Of a stretch of DNA of 62,918 bases, positions 1-7,631 are shown piece after piece. The translations under genes were made by a program, and so were the position numbers. The stretch is from CAZHRC01 sp964533865 (GTDB lineage: Bacteria; Bacillota; Clostridia; Tissierellales; Peptoniphilaceae), in NCBI GenBank assembly GCA_964533865.1, contig CAZHRC010000013.1, forward strand, positions 1 to 62,918, written 5' to 3'. Each line of letters starts with the position of its first letter. Positions within the stretch are counted from its first letter, which is position 1. The notes below the pieces were generated by a model. It was not told the origin of the DNA, made no database searches, and saw only the letters and a program-made list of their open reading frames with translations.

Positions 1-54
1 CCCCCGGCCCCATGGTCCCAAACCACGTGCGCTACCGGACTGCGCTACACCCCG
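1..54 (-). tRNA. tRNA-Pro (anticodon TGG), 3' part cut by the window edge
   Basis: Read on the minus strand, the first 54 bases give a tRNA 5' half: acceptor strand CGGGGTG, D-arm stems GCGC/GCGC, anticodon stem CGTGG/CCATG and a seven-base loop TTTGGGA with TGG at positions 34-36, which decodes proline. The variable region and the start of the T arm run off the left edge, so the 3' part of the acceptor stem cannot be checked. A good promoter lies just upstream (71-99). Confidence 0.88.
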
Positions 55-70
55 CAACAAGTACCCTCTT

Positions 71-99
71 ATAATACGTTAAATCCAAGTTAAATTCAA
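71..99 (-). promoter_or_regulatory. sigma-A promoter of tRNA-Pro
   Basis: On the minus strand TTGAAT (99-94), a 17-base spacer and TATTAT (76-71) precede the tRNA 5' end by about 17 bases. The spacing is ideal and both boxes are close to consensus. The call is by inspection. Confidence 0.6.
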
Positions 100-237
100 G
101 TGTCATTACATCCGTTTTGTTGATCTATATATTATTTTTTCTTCCTTTATCGATCTTAATCTCTCTTTTTCGATGTTTTTCCATTTTTTTATTTTTTAGT
201 TATTAATCCTATTTTCCCATGAAAGATCGATTTCATA

Positions 238-266
238 TTGTATTCCCTGGACTTATAAGGTATACT
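238..266 (+). promoter_or_regulatory. sigma-A promoter of the FMN riboswitch-ribU transcript
   Basis: TTGTAT (238-243), 17 bases, then TATACT (261-266). The predicted transcript start falls just before the riboswitch at 273. The preceding 100-237 is AT-rich and holds no gene. Confidence 0.6.
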
Positions 267-272
267 AGAGAC

Positions 273-379
273 ATCTTCAGGGCGAGGTGAAAATCCTCAC
301 CGGCGGTAAAGTCCGCGAGCGCAAGCCGATTTGGTGAAATTCCAAAACCGACAGTATAGTCTGGACGAAAGAAGAAGAT
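273..379 (+). promoter_or_regulatory. FMN riboswitch (RFN element)
   Basis: The stretch carries the conserved RFN core: ATCTTCAGGGCGAGGTG, the hairpin around AAATCCTCACCGGCGG, AAGTCCGCGAGC, and the closing segment CCGACAGTATAGTCTGGA followed by GAAGAAGAT, which pairs back to the ATCTTC start (P1). It lies directly upstream of a terminator hairpin and of ribU. From knowledge of the family, FMN binding should favour the terminator and switch off riboflavin import. Confidence 0.97.
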
Positions 380-411
380 ACTTCATAGCTTTTGAACGTT
401 TGCTGTGGAGC

Positions 412-436
412 ATGCCCCGAAGGAGGGGCATTTTTT
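412..436 (+). terminator. Riboswitch expression-platform terminator
   Basis: The stem ATGCCCC/GGGGCAT (412-418/425-431) is followed by a T run, between the FMN aptamer and the ribU start. It is the likely off-switch of the riboswitch. Confidence 0.85.
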
Positions 437-468
437 GTTCCTCAAAAAAACGAATCGGAGGTTATAGA

Positions 469-1071
469 ATGGAAACAACCAAAAGTAAAATGTCCATCAA
501 CACTATTGTAAAGATCGCTATGCTCGGGGTCATGGGTTTCGTGCTCATGTTCTTTCAATTCCCCTTGCCTTTTGCGCCCCCCTTCATGTCAGTCGACTTT
601 GGGGATGTGCCCTCTTTGATCGGAGCTTTTGCCTTAGGGCCCGTCCAAGGCATTGCGATTTCTTTTGTCAAAATCTTTTTGAGCGCCATAATCAAAGGGA
701 CCATGACAGGTTATGTCGGCGAACTTTCTAATTTTTTTGTCAGTTCGGTTTTTGTCTTTACGGCAGGGATGTACTACCGCAAGCATTACAACTTTAAAGG
801 CGCTATCATCGGCATGATCATCGGGGTGATTAGCATGACTATACTTGCGACAGCAAGTAACTACTTCGTCATCTTTCCCTTGTACGCAACGGTACTAGGC
901 CTACCTATCAACGCTCTCATCGGCATGGGCACTGCCCTAAACAGCAGCATCAACAGCTTATTTACCTTGATGTTATTTGCTGTCGTGCCCTTTAACATCG
1001 TCAAAGGCACCTTAGTCGCCTTGGTGACGACCGCATTGTACAAGCATCTCTCTCCTATTTTAAAACGTTAG
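469..1071 (+). CDS. ribU: Riboflavin ECF transporter S component RibU
   Basis: A 200-residue, very hydrophobic protein with about six membrane segments that captures riboflavin at the cytoplasmic membrane for an energy-coupling-factor (EcfA-EcfA'-EcfT) transporter. After an N-terminal KMSINTIVKIAMLGVMGF segment it has the S-component pattern with VDFGDVPSLIGAFALGP and many Gly/Ala-rich helices. An upstream in-frame ATG at 331 lies inside the riboswitch and is not used: the ATG at 469 follows a GGAGG site at 457-461. The FMN riboswitch directly upstream supports the substrate. No ECF module genes are nearby, so it probably uses a shared module coded elsewhere. Family assignment is firm; substrate follows mainly from the riboswitch and resemblance to RibU. 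Confidence 0.93.
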   Translation: METTKSKMSINTIVKIAMLGVMGFVLMFFQFPLPFAPPFMSVDFGDVPSLIGAFALGPVQGIAISFVKIFLSAIIKGTMTGYVGELSNFFVSSVFVFTAGMYYRKHYNFKGAIIGMIIGVISMTILATASNYFVIFPLYATVLGLPINALIGMGTALNSSINSLFTLMLFAVVPFNIVKGTLVALVTTALYKHLSPILKR

Positions 1072-1074
1072 GGT

Positions 1075-1108
1075 AAACCTCCATCTTACGAGATGGAGGT
1101 TTCTTTAT
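1075..1108 (+). terminator. Terminator after ribU
   Basis: Perfect 12-bp stem AAACCTCCATCT/AGATGGAGGTTT (1075-1086/1091-1102) with loop TACG and a partial T run, starting 3 bases after the ribU stop. Confidence 0.85.
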
Positions 1109-1147
1109 CGGTGAATACCCACGAGATGCCACCTATTGCCAAACGTA

Positions 1148-1189
1148 TAAAAAAAGACCTCATCCAAACGGTCCGCTCGGATGAGGTCT
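1148..1189 (-). terminator. Orphan minus-strand terminator
   Basis: The stem AGACCTCATCC/GGATGAGGTCT (1155-1165/1179-1189) is followed on the minus strand by seven T. A terminator facing left implies that a minus-strand gene once ended near 1200. Only a short reading-frame remnant is now visible there (1208-1306). Confidence 0.7.
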
Positions 1190-1207
1190 AACTTGTAACT
1201 TTCTCGA

Positions 1208-1306
1208 CTACCTCTTGTAATAGTCGATCGCAATCAAGGCTCCATTGTTAGCCCCAATCTACGAAATAGCACCTGTACGTCTTAGTTGCTCTTTACATAA
1301 GACTGA
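1208..1306 (-). pseudogene. Possible 3' remnant of an unidentified gene
   Basis: Reading the minus strand toward the orphan terminator, one frame gives a protein-like tail ending IGANNGALIAIDYYKR and then TAG at 1210-1208. The frame is broken by an in-frame TAG at 1261-1259 (upstream residues KEQLRRTGAIS) and by another TAG next to the 9-bp repeat. The tail faintly recalls the C-terminal DNAAMIA-YY stretch of TsaD-type proteins, but I cannot identify it. It may simply be a chance frame. Confidence 0.25.
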
Positions 1307-1309
1307 CTA

Positions 1310-1490
1310 TACTGCTGGTACTGCTGGTACTGCTGGTACTGCTGGTACTNNNNNNNNNNNNNNNNNNNNNNNNNNNNNNNNNNNNNNNNNNNNNNNNNNN
1401 NNNNNNNNNNNNNNNNNNNNNNNNNNNNNNNNNNNNNNNNNNNNNNNNNTACTGCTGGTACTGCTGGTACTGCTGGTACTGCTGGTACTA
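1310..1490. repeat. 9-bp tandem repeat (TACTGCTGG)n split by an assembly gap
   Basis: Both sides of the 100-N block (1350-1449) consist of perfect head-to-tail TACTGCTGG units: about 4.4 copies on the left (1310-1349) and about 4.5 on the right (1450-1490). The true copy number is unknown, because the N run is an arbitrary gap length. All reading frames through the array stay open (for example TAG or LLV repeats on the plus strand), but no start, RBS or non-repeat coding sequence joins on, so I do not call a gene. Confidence 0.95.
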
Positions 1491-1496
1491 TTTTGT

Positions 1497-2090
1497 TTCT
1501 TTATATCTTGTAGCTATTAAATTGTGATCGTCCACAGTGCAATCTGGCTTCGACAGGAATGATATCTTCTAAAACCCCTAGTGTGTGACTATGAATCCTA
1601 TAAAACATCATTGACTTTCGCAACCTGCCCTTGGACACCGACTAACCGGCCTGCCCTTAGCAGTCTCACCATGAGTTATCCCATATTGATTACAGAAAGG
1701 TTTCTGTCTAAAAGGTGGCTGCTAACATTACACTGTATTCGATTGATGAATCTGAGGAAAACTCCTCAGCATACTCCCATGGTTCATTTCCCAATGGACT
1801 CACCCTCTTTCGGCTGTAATTTACATCCTATCCTATAGACCCAGCTACGGCATATTTCGACATCACCGGCACGTTAGCTGCTTCGCGTGACGAGCCATGT
1901 AGTTACAATGATCAACCGGTTATTCTCCAGCTTGGAGAAGAGGGTCCGATCCATCGCTCGATACGCTTCACCAAAGACCTCAAAACTTAAATAGGAATCT
2001 ATTATGAAGGTCTTTGTGTCTTGTACTATTATTACCCCTGGATTTTTAGTCTAAACACATTTTTTATTTATTTTTAACTTTTTTCGAAAA
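1497..2090. other. Non-coding stretch with several stable inverted repeats
   Basis: No frame gives a credible protein here. The stretch contains a cluster of hairpins: ACAGAAA/TTTCTGT (1691-1706), CTGAGGA/TCCTCAG (1752-1769), TTCTCCA/TGGAGAA (1923-1939) and AAAGACCT/AGGTCTTT (1973-1980/2008-2015). The last one may act as a weak terminator for mreB. The density of stems suggests either a structured RNA or the degraded remains of a mobile element. I could not match it to tmRNA, RNase P RNA, 6S RNA or a group II intron with confidence. Confidence 0.4.
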
Positions 2091-2097
2091 TTATTTT

Positions 2098-3156
2098 TTA
2101 GCGTCGACGTAGGCGTTCTTGTTCTTCAAACTGACGCCTTCTCGTGTCTTGACGCATGTCATCGCCCGAATCGAGCATGCCAATCCATTGAAGCGCTTTT
2201 CCTGTACCGCGCACCACAGCGGTGATCGGACCTTCTGCCACATTGACGTCGATGCCAATGTGGTCTTGAATCATCCGATCCAATCCTGGAATCAACGCAC
2301 CTCCACCGGTCATGAGTGTACCGCGATCAAAAAGGTCTGCCGCTAACTCCGGTGGCGTATTTTCCAAAACTTCGTGTACTGTGGACACAATTTTAGATAG
2401 CGGATCGTGAAGCGCCTCTGCGATGTCTTTACTTGTGACGAAAACGTGCATGGGTAAGCCGTTGACCAAATTGCGCCCTTTGACCTCGTGGACTTCGTCA
2501 TCGTCTTCGCCATAAGCCGATCCAATCGTCATTTTTATCTCTTCGGCTGTGCGATCGCCAATCATCATGTTGTATTTTTTGCGAATATACTCGGCGATAG
2601 CCTGATCACACTCGTCTCCTGCGATTTTTACCGATTTGCTCATGACGATACCGCCCAAGGCGATGACCGCTACGTCGGTGGTACCTCCGCCGATATCAAT
2701 GATCATATTGCCGCCAGGATCTGCCACATCCACACCTGAACCGATGGCCGCTGCCAGAGGTTCTTCGATGAGATAGGTACGATGCGCTCCGGCGTGAGCA
2801 CTCGCTTGTAACACTGCTCTTTTTTGAACTTGGGTGATCTTGCTCGGTACGCAAATGATAACATTTGGTCGCACCAAAGTTTTACCGATCGCCTTCGTGA
2901 TAAAATATTTTAGCATCCGCTCTGTAGAAACGTAATCTGCAATGACTCCGTCTTTCATCGGTCGCGTCGCGACGATATTTCCCGGTGTGCGACCGAGCAT
3001 TTTCTTCGCTTCGGATCCCACTGCGAGGATCCGATTGGTAAAGGTGTCAACGGCCACAACCGAAGGCTCGTTGAGCACCACACCCTTTCCTCTAATATAA
3101 ACGAGAACACTGGCGGTTCCCAAATCAATTGCTAAGTTTCGTCGTAAATATGCCAT
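2098..3156 (-). CDS. mreB: Rod-shape-determining protein MreB/Mbl
   Basis: A 352-residue bacterial actin that polymerises under the membrane and guides the cell-wall elongation machinery. It has the actin-fold ATPase motifs: phosphate-1 loop AIDLGTASVLVY near residue 10, phosphate-2 region MIIDIGGGTTDVAVI near 150-165 and the adenosine motif LMTGGGALIPGLD near 285-300. Length is close to the usual 330-350, with an Arg-rich C-terminal tail (EEQERLRRR). mreC/mreD are not next to it, which suits an Mbl- or MreBH-like paralogue as much as MreB itself. It is a single gene with its own promoter (3199-3227) and GGAAAGGA upstream of the ATG. Confidence 0.95.
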   Translation of the reverse strand: MAYLRRNLAIDLGTASVLVYIRGKGVVLNEPSVVAVDTFTNRILAVGSEAKKMLGRTPGNIVATRPMKDGVIADYVSTERMLKYFITKAIGKTLVRPNVIICVPSKITQVQKRAVLQASAHAGAHRTYLIEEPLAAAIGSGVDVADPGGNMIIDIGGGTTDVAVIALGGIVMSKSVKIAGDECDQAIAEYIRKKYNMMIGDRTAEEIKMTIGSAYGEDDDEVHEVKGRNLVNGLPMHVFVTSKDIAEALHDPLSKIVSTVHEVLENTPPELAADLFDRGTLMTGGGALIPGLDRMIQDHIGIDVNVAEGPITAVVRGTGKALQWIGMLDSGDDMRQDTRRRQFEEQERLRRR

Positions 3157-3198
3157 AAGTTTCCTTTCCAGTCCTCAGAATTGCCATAGGTTAGTAAC

Positions 3199-3227
3199 AA
3201 TATATCATTTCCTCGAAAGGTTGACAA
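3199..3227 (-). promoter_or_regulatory. Promoter of mreB
   Basis: On the minus strand TTGTCA (3227-3222), 17 bases, then TATATT (3204-3199) preceded by TG (extended -10). It sits between the metK stop and mreB. Confidence 0.6.
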
Positions 3228-3248
3228 CTGCGCTTATGGCACCCGGGC

Positions 3249-4430
3249 CTATTCTCGCTCGCGACGCAACGCGCTCACCTTGTCGGTCTTTTCCCAAGGA
3301 AGATCTAAGTCATCACGTCCAAAGTGTCCGTAGCTCGCCGTTTGAGCGTAGATTGGACGTCTCAAATTCAAATTTTCGATGATGGCAGCTGGTCTCAGAT
3401 CAAAATGGTGGTGTACGATCTCAGAAAGTTTCTCATCGTCTATCACACCGGTTCCAAAGCTATCCACATATACTGAAAGGGGTTTAGCCACACCGATAGC
3501 ATAGGCTATACCCACTTCGAGTTTATCTGCCAATCCCGCTGCGACCATATTTTTAGCCACATAACGAGCCATATAAGAACCGGATCGGTCTACTTTTGTC
3601 GGGTCTTTTCCTGAAAAAGCACCACCACCGCTTCTGGAAAACCCGCCGTATGCGTCAACGATAATCTTTCTGCCAGTAAGACCAGAATCTCCTTTTGGCC
3701 CTCCGATTTCAAAGCGACCTGTCGGGTTGACAAAGTATTTCGTTTTTTCATCGAGTAAACCTTCTGGGATGACGACTTTGATCACTTTTTCAATGATTTC
3801 ACGTCGCAGTTCTCTCATGTCCACGTCGGTATCGTGTTGGCTGGAAACCAAAACCGTGTCCACCCGTACAGGTTTGCCATCTTCGTATTCAACGGTCACT
3901 TGGCTCTTGCCGTCTGGTCGCAAAAACGACATCTCTCCAGACTTTCTAACTTCCGTCAACCTTTTCGAAAGTTTATGGGCCAACACAATCGGTAACGGCA
4001 TAAGCTCGTCGGTTTCGTTACAAGCATAGCCAAAAACCATCCCTTGATCACCTGCGCCTATGCTGTTGTAATGCTCTTCCTTGCCCTCTTTCGCTTCCAG
4101 CGCTTTATCGACGCCAAGAGCGATATCTGCAGATTGCTCATTTATTGCCGTTACCACCGCACAAGTATCTGCATCAAAACCGTATTTTGCACGGTCGTAG
4201 CCGATAGTGCGCACCCGGTCTCGGACGATGGATTGAACATCCACATAAGCGGAGGTGCTGATCTCGCCCATGACCATGACAAGGCCTGTCGTTGTTACCG
4301 TTTCACAAGCCACTCGAGCCATGGGATCTCGTTCGATAATCGCATCTAAGATCGAGTCTGATATTTGGTCACACATTTTATCCGGATGTCCTTCTGTTAC
4401 GGACTCCGATGTAAAGTAAGTTTTTTTCAT
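3249..4430 (-). CDS. metK: S-adenosylmethionine synthetase
   Basis: Makes SAM from methionine and ATP in the cytosol, releasing phosphate and diphosphate. The 393-residue protein begins with TSESVTEGHPDK, contains the signature GAGDQGMVFGYA near residue 118 and the glycine-rich GGGAFSGKDPTKVDRSG loop near 265-280, and has the full family length. Two adjacent ATGs exist (4433 and 4430). The second is six bases from the AAGGAG site and is preferred, though the difference is one residue. A SAM-I riboswitch with terminator lies upstream, so the enzyme is repressed by its own product. The promoter overlaps the end of ispF. Confidence 0.97.
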   Translation of the reverse strand: MKKTYFTSESVTEGHPDKMCDQISDSILDAIIERDPMARVACETVTTTGLVMVMGEISTSAYVDVQSIVRDRVRTIGYDRAKYGFDADTCAVVTAINEQSADIALGVDKALEAKEGKEEHYNSIGAGDQGMVFGYACNETDELMPLPIVLAHKLSKRLTEVRKSGEMSFLRPDGKSQVTVEYEDGKPVRVDTVLVSSQHDTDVDMRELRREIIEKVIKVVIPEGLLDEKTKYFVNPTGRFEIGGPKGDSGLTGRKIIVDAYGGFSRSGGGAFSGKDPTKVDRSGSYMARYVAKNMVAAGLADKLEVGIAYAIGVAKPLSVYVDSFGTGVIDDEKLSEIVHHHFDLRPAAIIENLNLRRPIYAQTASYGHFGRDDLDLPWEKTDKVSALRRERE

Positions 4431-4450
4431 CATTATCTCCTTTTTTCGTC

Positions 4451-4479
4451 AAAAAAAACCTCACCTAAAAGGTAAGGTT
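4451..4479 (-). terminator. SAM riboswitch terminator before metK
   Basis: On the minus strand AACCTTACC/GGTGAGGTT (4479-4471/4465-4457) is followed by eight T, between the SAM aptamer and metK. Confidence 0.9.
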
Positions 4480-4483
4480 GCAT

Positions 4484-4575
4484 CCTCATCTCTCAGGTTT
4501 CCCTGCAGGAATTAGCACCTAATTCAATAGGTTGCCGGGCTTCGTCGGGCCTGTCCCTCTGCCACTCTTTATAAG
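4484..4575 (-). promoter_or_regulatory. SAM-I riboswitch (S-box)
   Basis: The minus strand reads AGAGTGGCAGAGGGACAGGCCC, then CGAAGCCCGGCAACC, AGGTGCTAATTCCTGCAG and GAGAGATGAGG. These are the diagnostic S-box blocks, with P1 formed by CCTTAT and ATGAGG. It precedes metK, the expected target. Confidence 0.97.
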
Positions 4576-4597
4576 GTAGTGTTCAATTGTCGGAACT

Positions 4598-4626
4598 ATC
4601 ATATCGCACGCGGCGTTCCTTGTCAA
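4598..4626 (-). promoter_or_regulatory. Promoter of the metK riboswitch transcript
   Basis: TTGACA (4626-4621), exactly 17 bases, TATGAT (4603-4598) on the minus strand. The consensus -35 overlaps the ispF stop codon (4625-4623). Confidence 0.75.
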
Positions 4627-5096
4627 ACGGTTTCGAGCAGACACACCGCATAGGCGCTGATGCCTTCTTCTCTGCCGACAAAGCCAAGCTTTTCCGTCGT
4701 CGTCGCTTTGATGGACACCGCACTCACGTCGACTTTAAGCGCTTTAGCCAATTTCTCTCGCATGAGGGGAAGATGGTCTTTTAGCTTTGGTCGCTGTGCG
4801 CACACCACCGAATCCAAGTTGTGGAGGCGGTAGCCTTCACCTTCGATCAGTGCAACTACCCGCTCAAGGAGCACCATGGAGTCGATGTCTTTATACGCCA
4901 TGTCCGTATCGGGAAACTGTTGACCGATATCGCCTAGCGCCAACGCTCCCAAGAGCCCATCCATAATCGCATGAACGAGAACGTCCGCGTCGGAGTGGCC
5001 CAGTAGCCCTTTCTCATGGGGAATCGTAACGCCTCCTATGATCAGCGCTCGATCCTCCACTAATTGATGCACATCGTAGCCCATTCCTATTCGCAT
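4623..5096 (-). CDS. ispF: 2-C-methyl-D-erythritol 2,4-cyclodiphosphate synthase
   Basis: Fifth step of the MEP (non-mevalonate) isoprenoid pathway: cyclises CDP-methylerythritol 2-phosphate to the cyclodiphosphate with loss of CMP. The 157-residue protein has the metal-binding GYDVHQL at residues 6-12, the SDADVLVHAIMDGLLGA signature near 35-50 and the KATTTEKLGF-GREEG segment near the C-terminus. Full family length. It overlaps the end of ispD by 10 bases, so the two are translationally coupled, the usual order. Confidence 0.97.
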   Translation of the reverse strand: MRIGMGYDVHQLVEDRALIIGGVTIPHEKGLLGHSDADVLVHAIMDGLLGALALGDIGQQFPDTDMAYKDIDSMVLLERVVALIEGEGYRLHNLDSVVCAQRPKLKDHLPLMREKLAKALKVDVSAVSIKATTTEKLGFVGREEGISAYAVCLLETV

Positions 5097-5782
5097 AATT
5101 CTCGCTCCTTTAACAATCGCTCCGCCACGTAGAGATCCTCTCGTGTCGTGATTTTAAAATTATCGTACTCACCGATGACTAATTTCACGCTATAGCCCAG
5201 CACCTCCACCAATTGAGAATCATCTGTAACCGTGATCTCCTCTTCTTCAGCCATGTGGTAAGCTTTTAGGAGAACGTCCACATCAAAGATCTGAGGGGTT
5301 TGTACGTGGTAGAGGTAAGCTCGATTTGGCGTTGCTTCGACGGTCATATCCGAGCGCACTTGTTTCATCGTGTCCTTAGCTGGGACCCCAACCACGACTG
5401 CCTTGTAGCTATAGGTTGCCTCCAACGCCTTTTCAATCGTCGACTTTAAGATAAAAGGCCTTGCCCCATCATGGGTCAGAACCACCTCGGTTTGTTTGGG
5501 CATCGCCTTTAGCCCATTGAACGTTGACTGCTCACGGGTTTCGCCCCCATAGGCGATGGTGTAAGGTTTGTTGCAGCCTTCAAGCAGGGATAAAACACGC
5601 CCTTCGTCTTTTTCTCGAACGACGACGACCACGTGGTCGATTTGCTCAACCGATAGAATCACATCGAGTGTTCGCTCTAAAATGGTTTTACCTGCCAGTT
5701 CCAGAAATAATTTGTTCGTCTTTCCGCCCATTCGCGATCCGGATCCAGCAGCCGTCACTACCGCCGTCAGAAATCTATTCAT
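5087..5782 (-). CDS. ispD: 2-C-methyl-D-erythritol 4-phosphate cytidylyltransferase
   Basis: Third step of the MEP pathway: joins CTP and methylerythritol 4-phosphate. The 231-residue protein opens with the nucleotide-binding VVTAAGSGSRMGG, has VVLTHDGARPF near residue 95 and VQTPQIFDVDVL near 150, all IspD hallmarks. The frame is open to an ATG at 5830, but the ATG at 5782 is preceded by AAGGAG and starts right at the domain. It is about 50 bases downstream of the YacL-like gene and directly upstream of ispF, as in many Bacillota. Confidence 0.96.
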   Translation of the reverse strand: MNRFLTAVVTAAGSGSRMGGKTNKLFLELAGKTILERTLDVILSVEQIDHVVVVVREKDEGRVLSLLEGCNKPYTIAYGGETREQSTFNGLKAMPKQTEVVLTHDGARPFILKSTIEKALEATYSYKAVVVGVPAKDTMKQVRSDMTVEATPNRAYLYHVQTPQIFDVDVLLKAYHMAEEEEITVTDDSQLVEVLGYSVKLVIGEYDNFKITTREDLYVAERLLKERELCE

Positions 5783-5831
5783 AGCCTGCTCCTTGACTCG
5801 AGAAAATCCCCGATTTCTCGGGGATATCACT

Positions 5832-6926
5832 TTAAATTTTTGGTCGCACGAAGATCATCTTACCCGCCGCCGTTTGCAACACCGAAGTCACAAATACGTC
5901 GATGGTTTTGCCGATGTGGCGCTTGCCATTTTCGACGACGATCATGGTGCCATCCTCTAGGTAAGCCAGACCTTGGTTGACTTCTTTGCCATCTTTGATC
6001 ACCGTTACTTGCATCTCTTCCCCAGGGATGACCACGGGTTTTACCGCATTGGCCAACTCGTTGACGTTGAGTACAGCAACACCTTGCACTTCGCAAACTT
6101 TGTTGAGATTGTAATCATTGGTCAGTATTTTGCCATCGAGATCCATCGCCAACTTGATCAGCTTAGAATCCACCTCGGCGATATCGGGGTATTTTTCGTT
6201 GGATATGATCACTTCCACGTCCAATTTCTTTTGGATCACCGCTAAAATATCTAGCCCTCTTCGCCCTCTTTCCCGTCGTAGAGAGTCGGGAGAATCCGCT
6301 ATGTGCTGAAGCTCTTCCAATACGAACACCGGTAGCACCAATGCCCCTTCAATGAACCCCGCGCGAATAATGTCTGCAATACGACCGTCGATAATAGCCG
6401 ACGTATCTAGAATTTTAAGGCTCATACCGCGATGGCTTTTATCTTTGTTCCTATGTTTATCCAAGCCGCCGATGCGAGCACGCCCTAAATTGAGGAGGAT
6501 ATCCTCCTTTCTCTTTATGGCAATCCGACTGGTGAACACTCCGATGATAATATAAATGATGATGGATAATAGCACGGAGATACTCGTTCCGAAAAACGGA
6601 ATGTTCAAATTGCTCAGCGGTTGGGTGACGAGGAAGGCAATAACCAATCCCAGCATAAGCCCTAACGTCCCAAAAAGGATATCCGTAATAGGCACCCTTT
6701 CCATATCTTTCTCAGTCTTTACCAAAGCCTTGTGCACAGCAGAGGCTAACCTTGGGGTTAACGCTCTAAAAATTAGCCCTCCTACTAAACCACCAGCGAC
6801 ATAGGTCACCCCTTGAACGATCCCGCTAAAAGCGAGAAGTTTGAGCTGGTAAGTCAGGTGCACACTGCCGATGCCAATAAAAGCCCCTAATAACACAAAT
6901 AGGCCTTTGGTCACGAAGTGTAGCAT
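5832..6926 (-). CDS. YacL-like integral membrane protein with PIN and TRAM domains
   Basis: A 364-residue protein with about four N-terminal membrane segments (residues 5-150), a PIN-type nuclease-like domain beginning LKILDTSAIIDGRIADI near 170 with further acidic residues (ILTNDYNLNK near 270), and a C-terminal TRAM domain (residues 300-360) likely to bind RNA. This is the architecture of Bacillus YacL, whose exact substrate is not settled. The acidic residues of the PIN site look intact, so ribonuclease activity is plausible but inferred. It lies between carD and ispD, the conserved context. Confidence 0.9.
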   Translation of the reverse strand: MLHFVTKGLFVLLGAFIGIGSVHLTYQLKLLAFSGIVQGVTYVAGGLVGGLIFRALTPRLASAVHKALVKTEKDMERVPITDILFGTLGLMLGLVIAFLVTQPLSNLNIPFFGTSISVLLSIIIYIIIGVFTSRIAIKRKEDILLNLGRARIGGLDKHRNKDKSHRGMSLKILDTSAIIDGRIADIIRAGFIEGALVLPVFVLEELQHIADSPDSLRRERGRRGLDILAVIQKKLDVEVIISNEKYPDIAEVDSKLIKLAMDLDGKILTNDYNLNKVCEVQGVAVLNVNELANAVKPVVIPGEEMQVTVIKDGKEVNQGLAYLEDGTMIVVENGKRHIGKTIDVFVTSVLQTAAGKMIFVRPKI

Positions 6927-6952
6927 GACAATTTCCTTCTTTCCTCTATTAT

Positions 6953-7429
6953 TTAACCGATGGATTCGTCGATCAAAGACTCGGCTTCCTCCACGGTCAT
7001 TGAACCGATGATAACAAGTTCCGAAGCGATCATGCGCCGAGCTGAATTGAGCATTTTCTTCTCTCTGGTGGACAGGCTCTTATCCAGTTCCATCGCCGAT
7101 AGATTGCGAACGACTTCAGCGATTTCAAAAATATCGCCACTTCGAATTTTTTCAAGATTGTCTCGATAGCGTTGGTTCCAGTTGGATGACATCTCCGTCG
7201 ATCCCCCTTCTAACGCTTTTAATACGGTAGCGCCTTGCGAAGAATCGATCACTTCGCGGATGCCCATATCATTGATTTTATCGATCGGAATGGATATTTT
7301 GATATGACCGATCGGCATCTTTAAGATAAAATACTGTTTCAATTCCCCGAGTATCTCTTTTTCCTCAACACTAATTATCGTCCCTGCACCATGCATCGGA
7401 TAAACCACATTATCGCCGATATTGAACAA
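6953..7429 (-). CDS. carD: CarD/CdnL-family transcriptional regulator
   Basis: A 158-residue protein that, by family, binds the RNA polymerase beta subunit through its N-terminal Tudor-like domain and helps open promoters. It starts with the family hallmark FNIGDNVVYPMHGAGTI and ends in an all-helical DNA-contacting domain (NLEKIRSGDIFEIAEVVRNL, RMIASELVI). The frame runs back to an ATG at 7459, but a TTG at 7429 sits 8 bases after GGGAG and gives exactly the usual family start, so I choose TTG. First gene of a carD-yacL-ispD-ispF run with its own promoter. Confidence 0.93.
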   Translation of the reverse strand: MFNIGDNVVYPMHGAGTIISVEEKEILGELKQYFILKMPIGHIKISIPIDKINDMGIREVIDSSQGATVLKALEGGSTEMSSNWNQRYRDNLEKIRSGDIFEIAEVVRNLSAMELDKSLSTREKKMLNSARRMIASELVIIGSMTVEEAESLIDESIG

Positions 7430-7470
7430 ATTCAACACTCCCTTCAATGAAAAAATCAAACTGATATCTT

Positions 7471-7499
7471 ATTATACCGTAAATTTTCAAATCCGTAAA
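7471..7499 (-). promoter_or_regulatory. Promoter of the carD-yacL-ispD-ispF operon
   Basis: TTTACG (7499-7494), 17 bases, consensus TATAAT (7476-7471) on the minus strand. Confidence 0.65.
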
Positions 7500-7631
7500 G
7501 TTTACCATTATACAACAGAAGGCGTATGACTGTCAATAGGTTATCTCTCTATCCATATAATTTAAGAATACGCGATAAGTTTGTGTAGAATATGTGTTTT
7601 TTGAGTACTTTATCGACCGCCACAACTTGAT

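Noticed and set aside
331..468. N-terminal extension of RibU from the ATG at 331
   Set aside because: That ATG-like start lies inside the FMN aptamer and the extension crosses the terminator; the proper RBS is at 457-461.
1259..1261. In-frame TAG as pyrrolysine codon
   Set aside because: No methylamine methyltransferase features or pyl genes in view; the frame is short and broken again by the repeat.
1310..1490. Repeat array as CRISPR
   Set aside because: Units are contiguous 9-mers with no spacers, and there are no cas genes in the window.
1245..1520. Open frame through the 9-bp repeat as a repetitive protein gene
   Set aside because: All frames are open only because of the repeat and the N block; no RBS or unique coding sequence flanks it.
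1581..1838. 85-codon plus-strand frame as a gene
   Set aside because: No RBS, no protein-like pattern, and it lies over several perfect hairpins.
1535..1900. Possible tmRNA: TGGCTTCGACAGGAAT near 1545 resembles the tmRNA 5' core
   Set aside because: No matching tRNA-like 3' half with GGTTCGA, no tag frame ending in LAA and stop, and no pairing acceptor stem within 400 bases.
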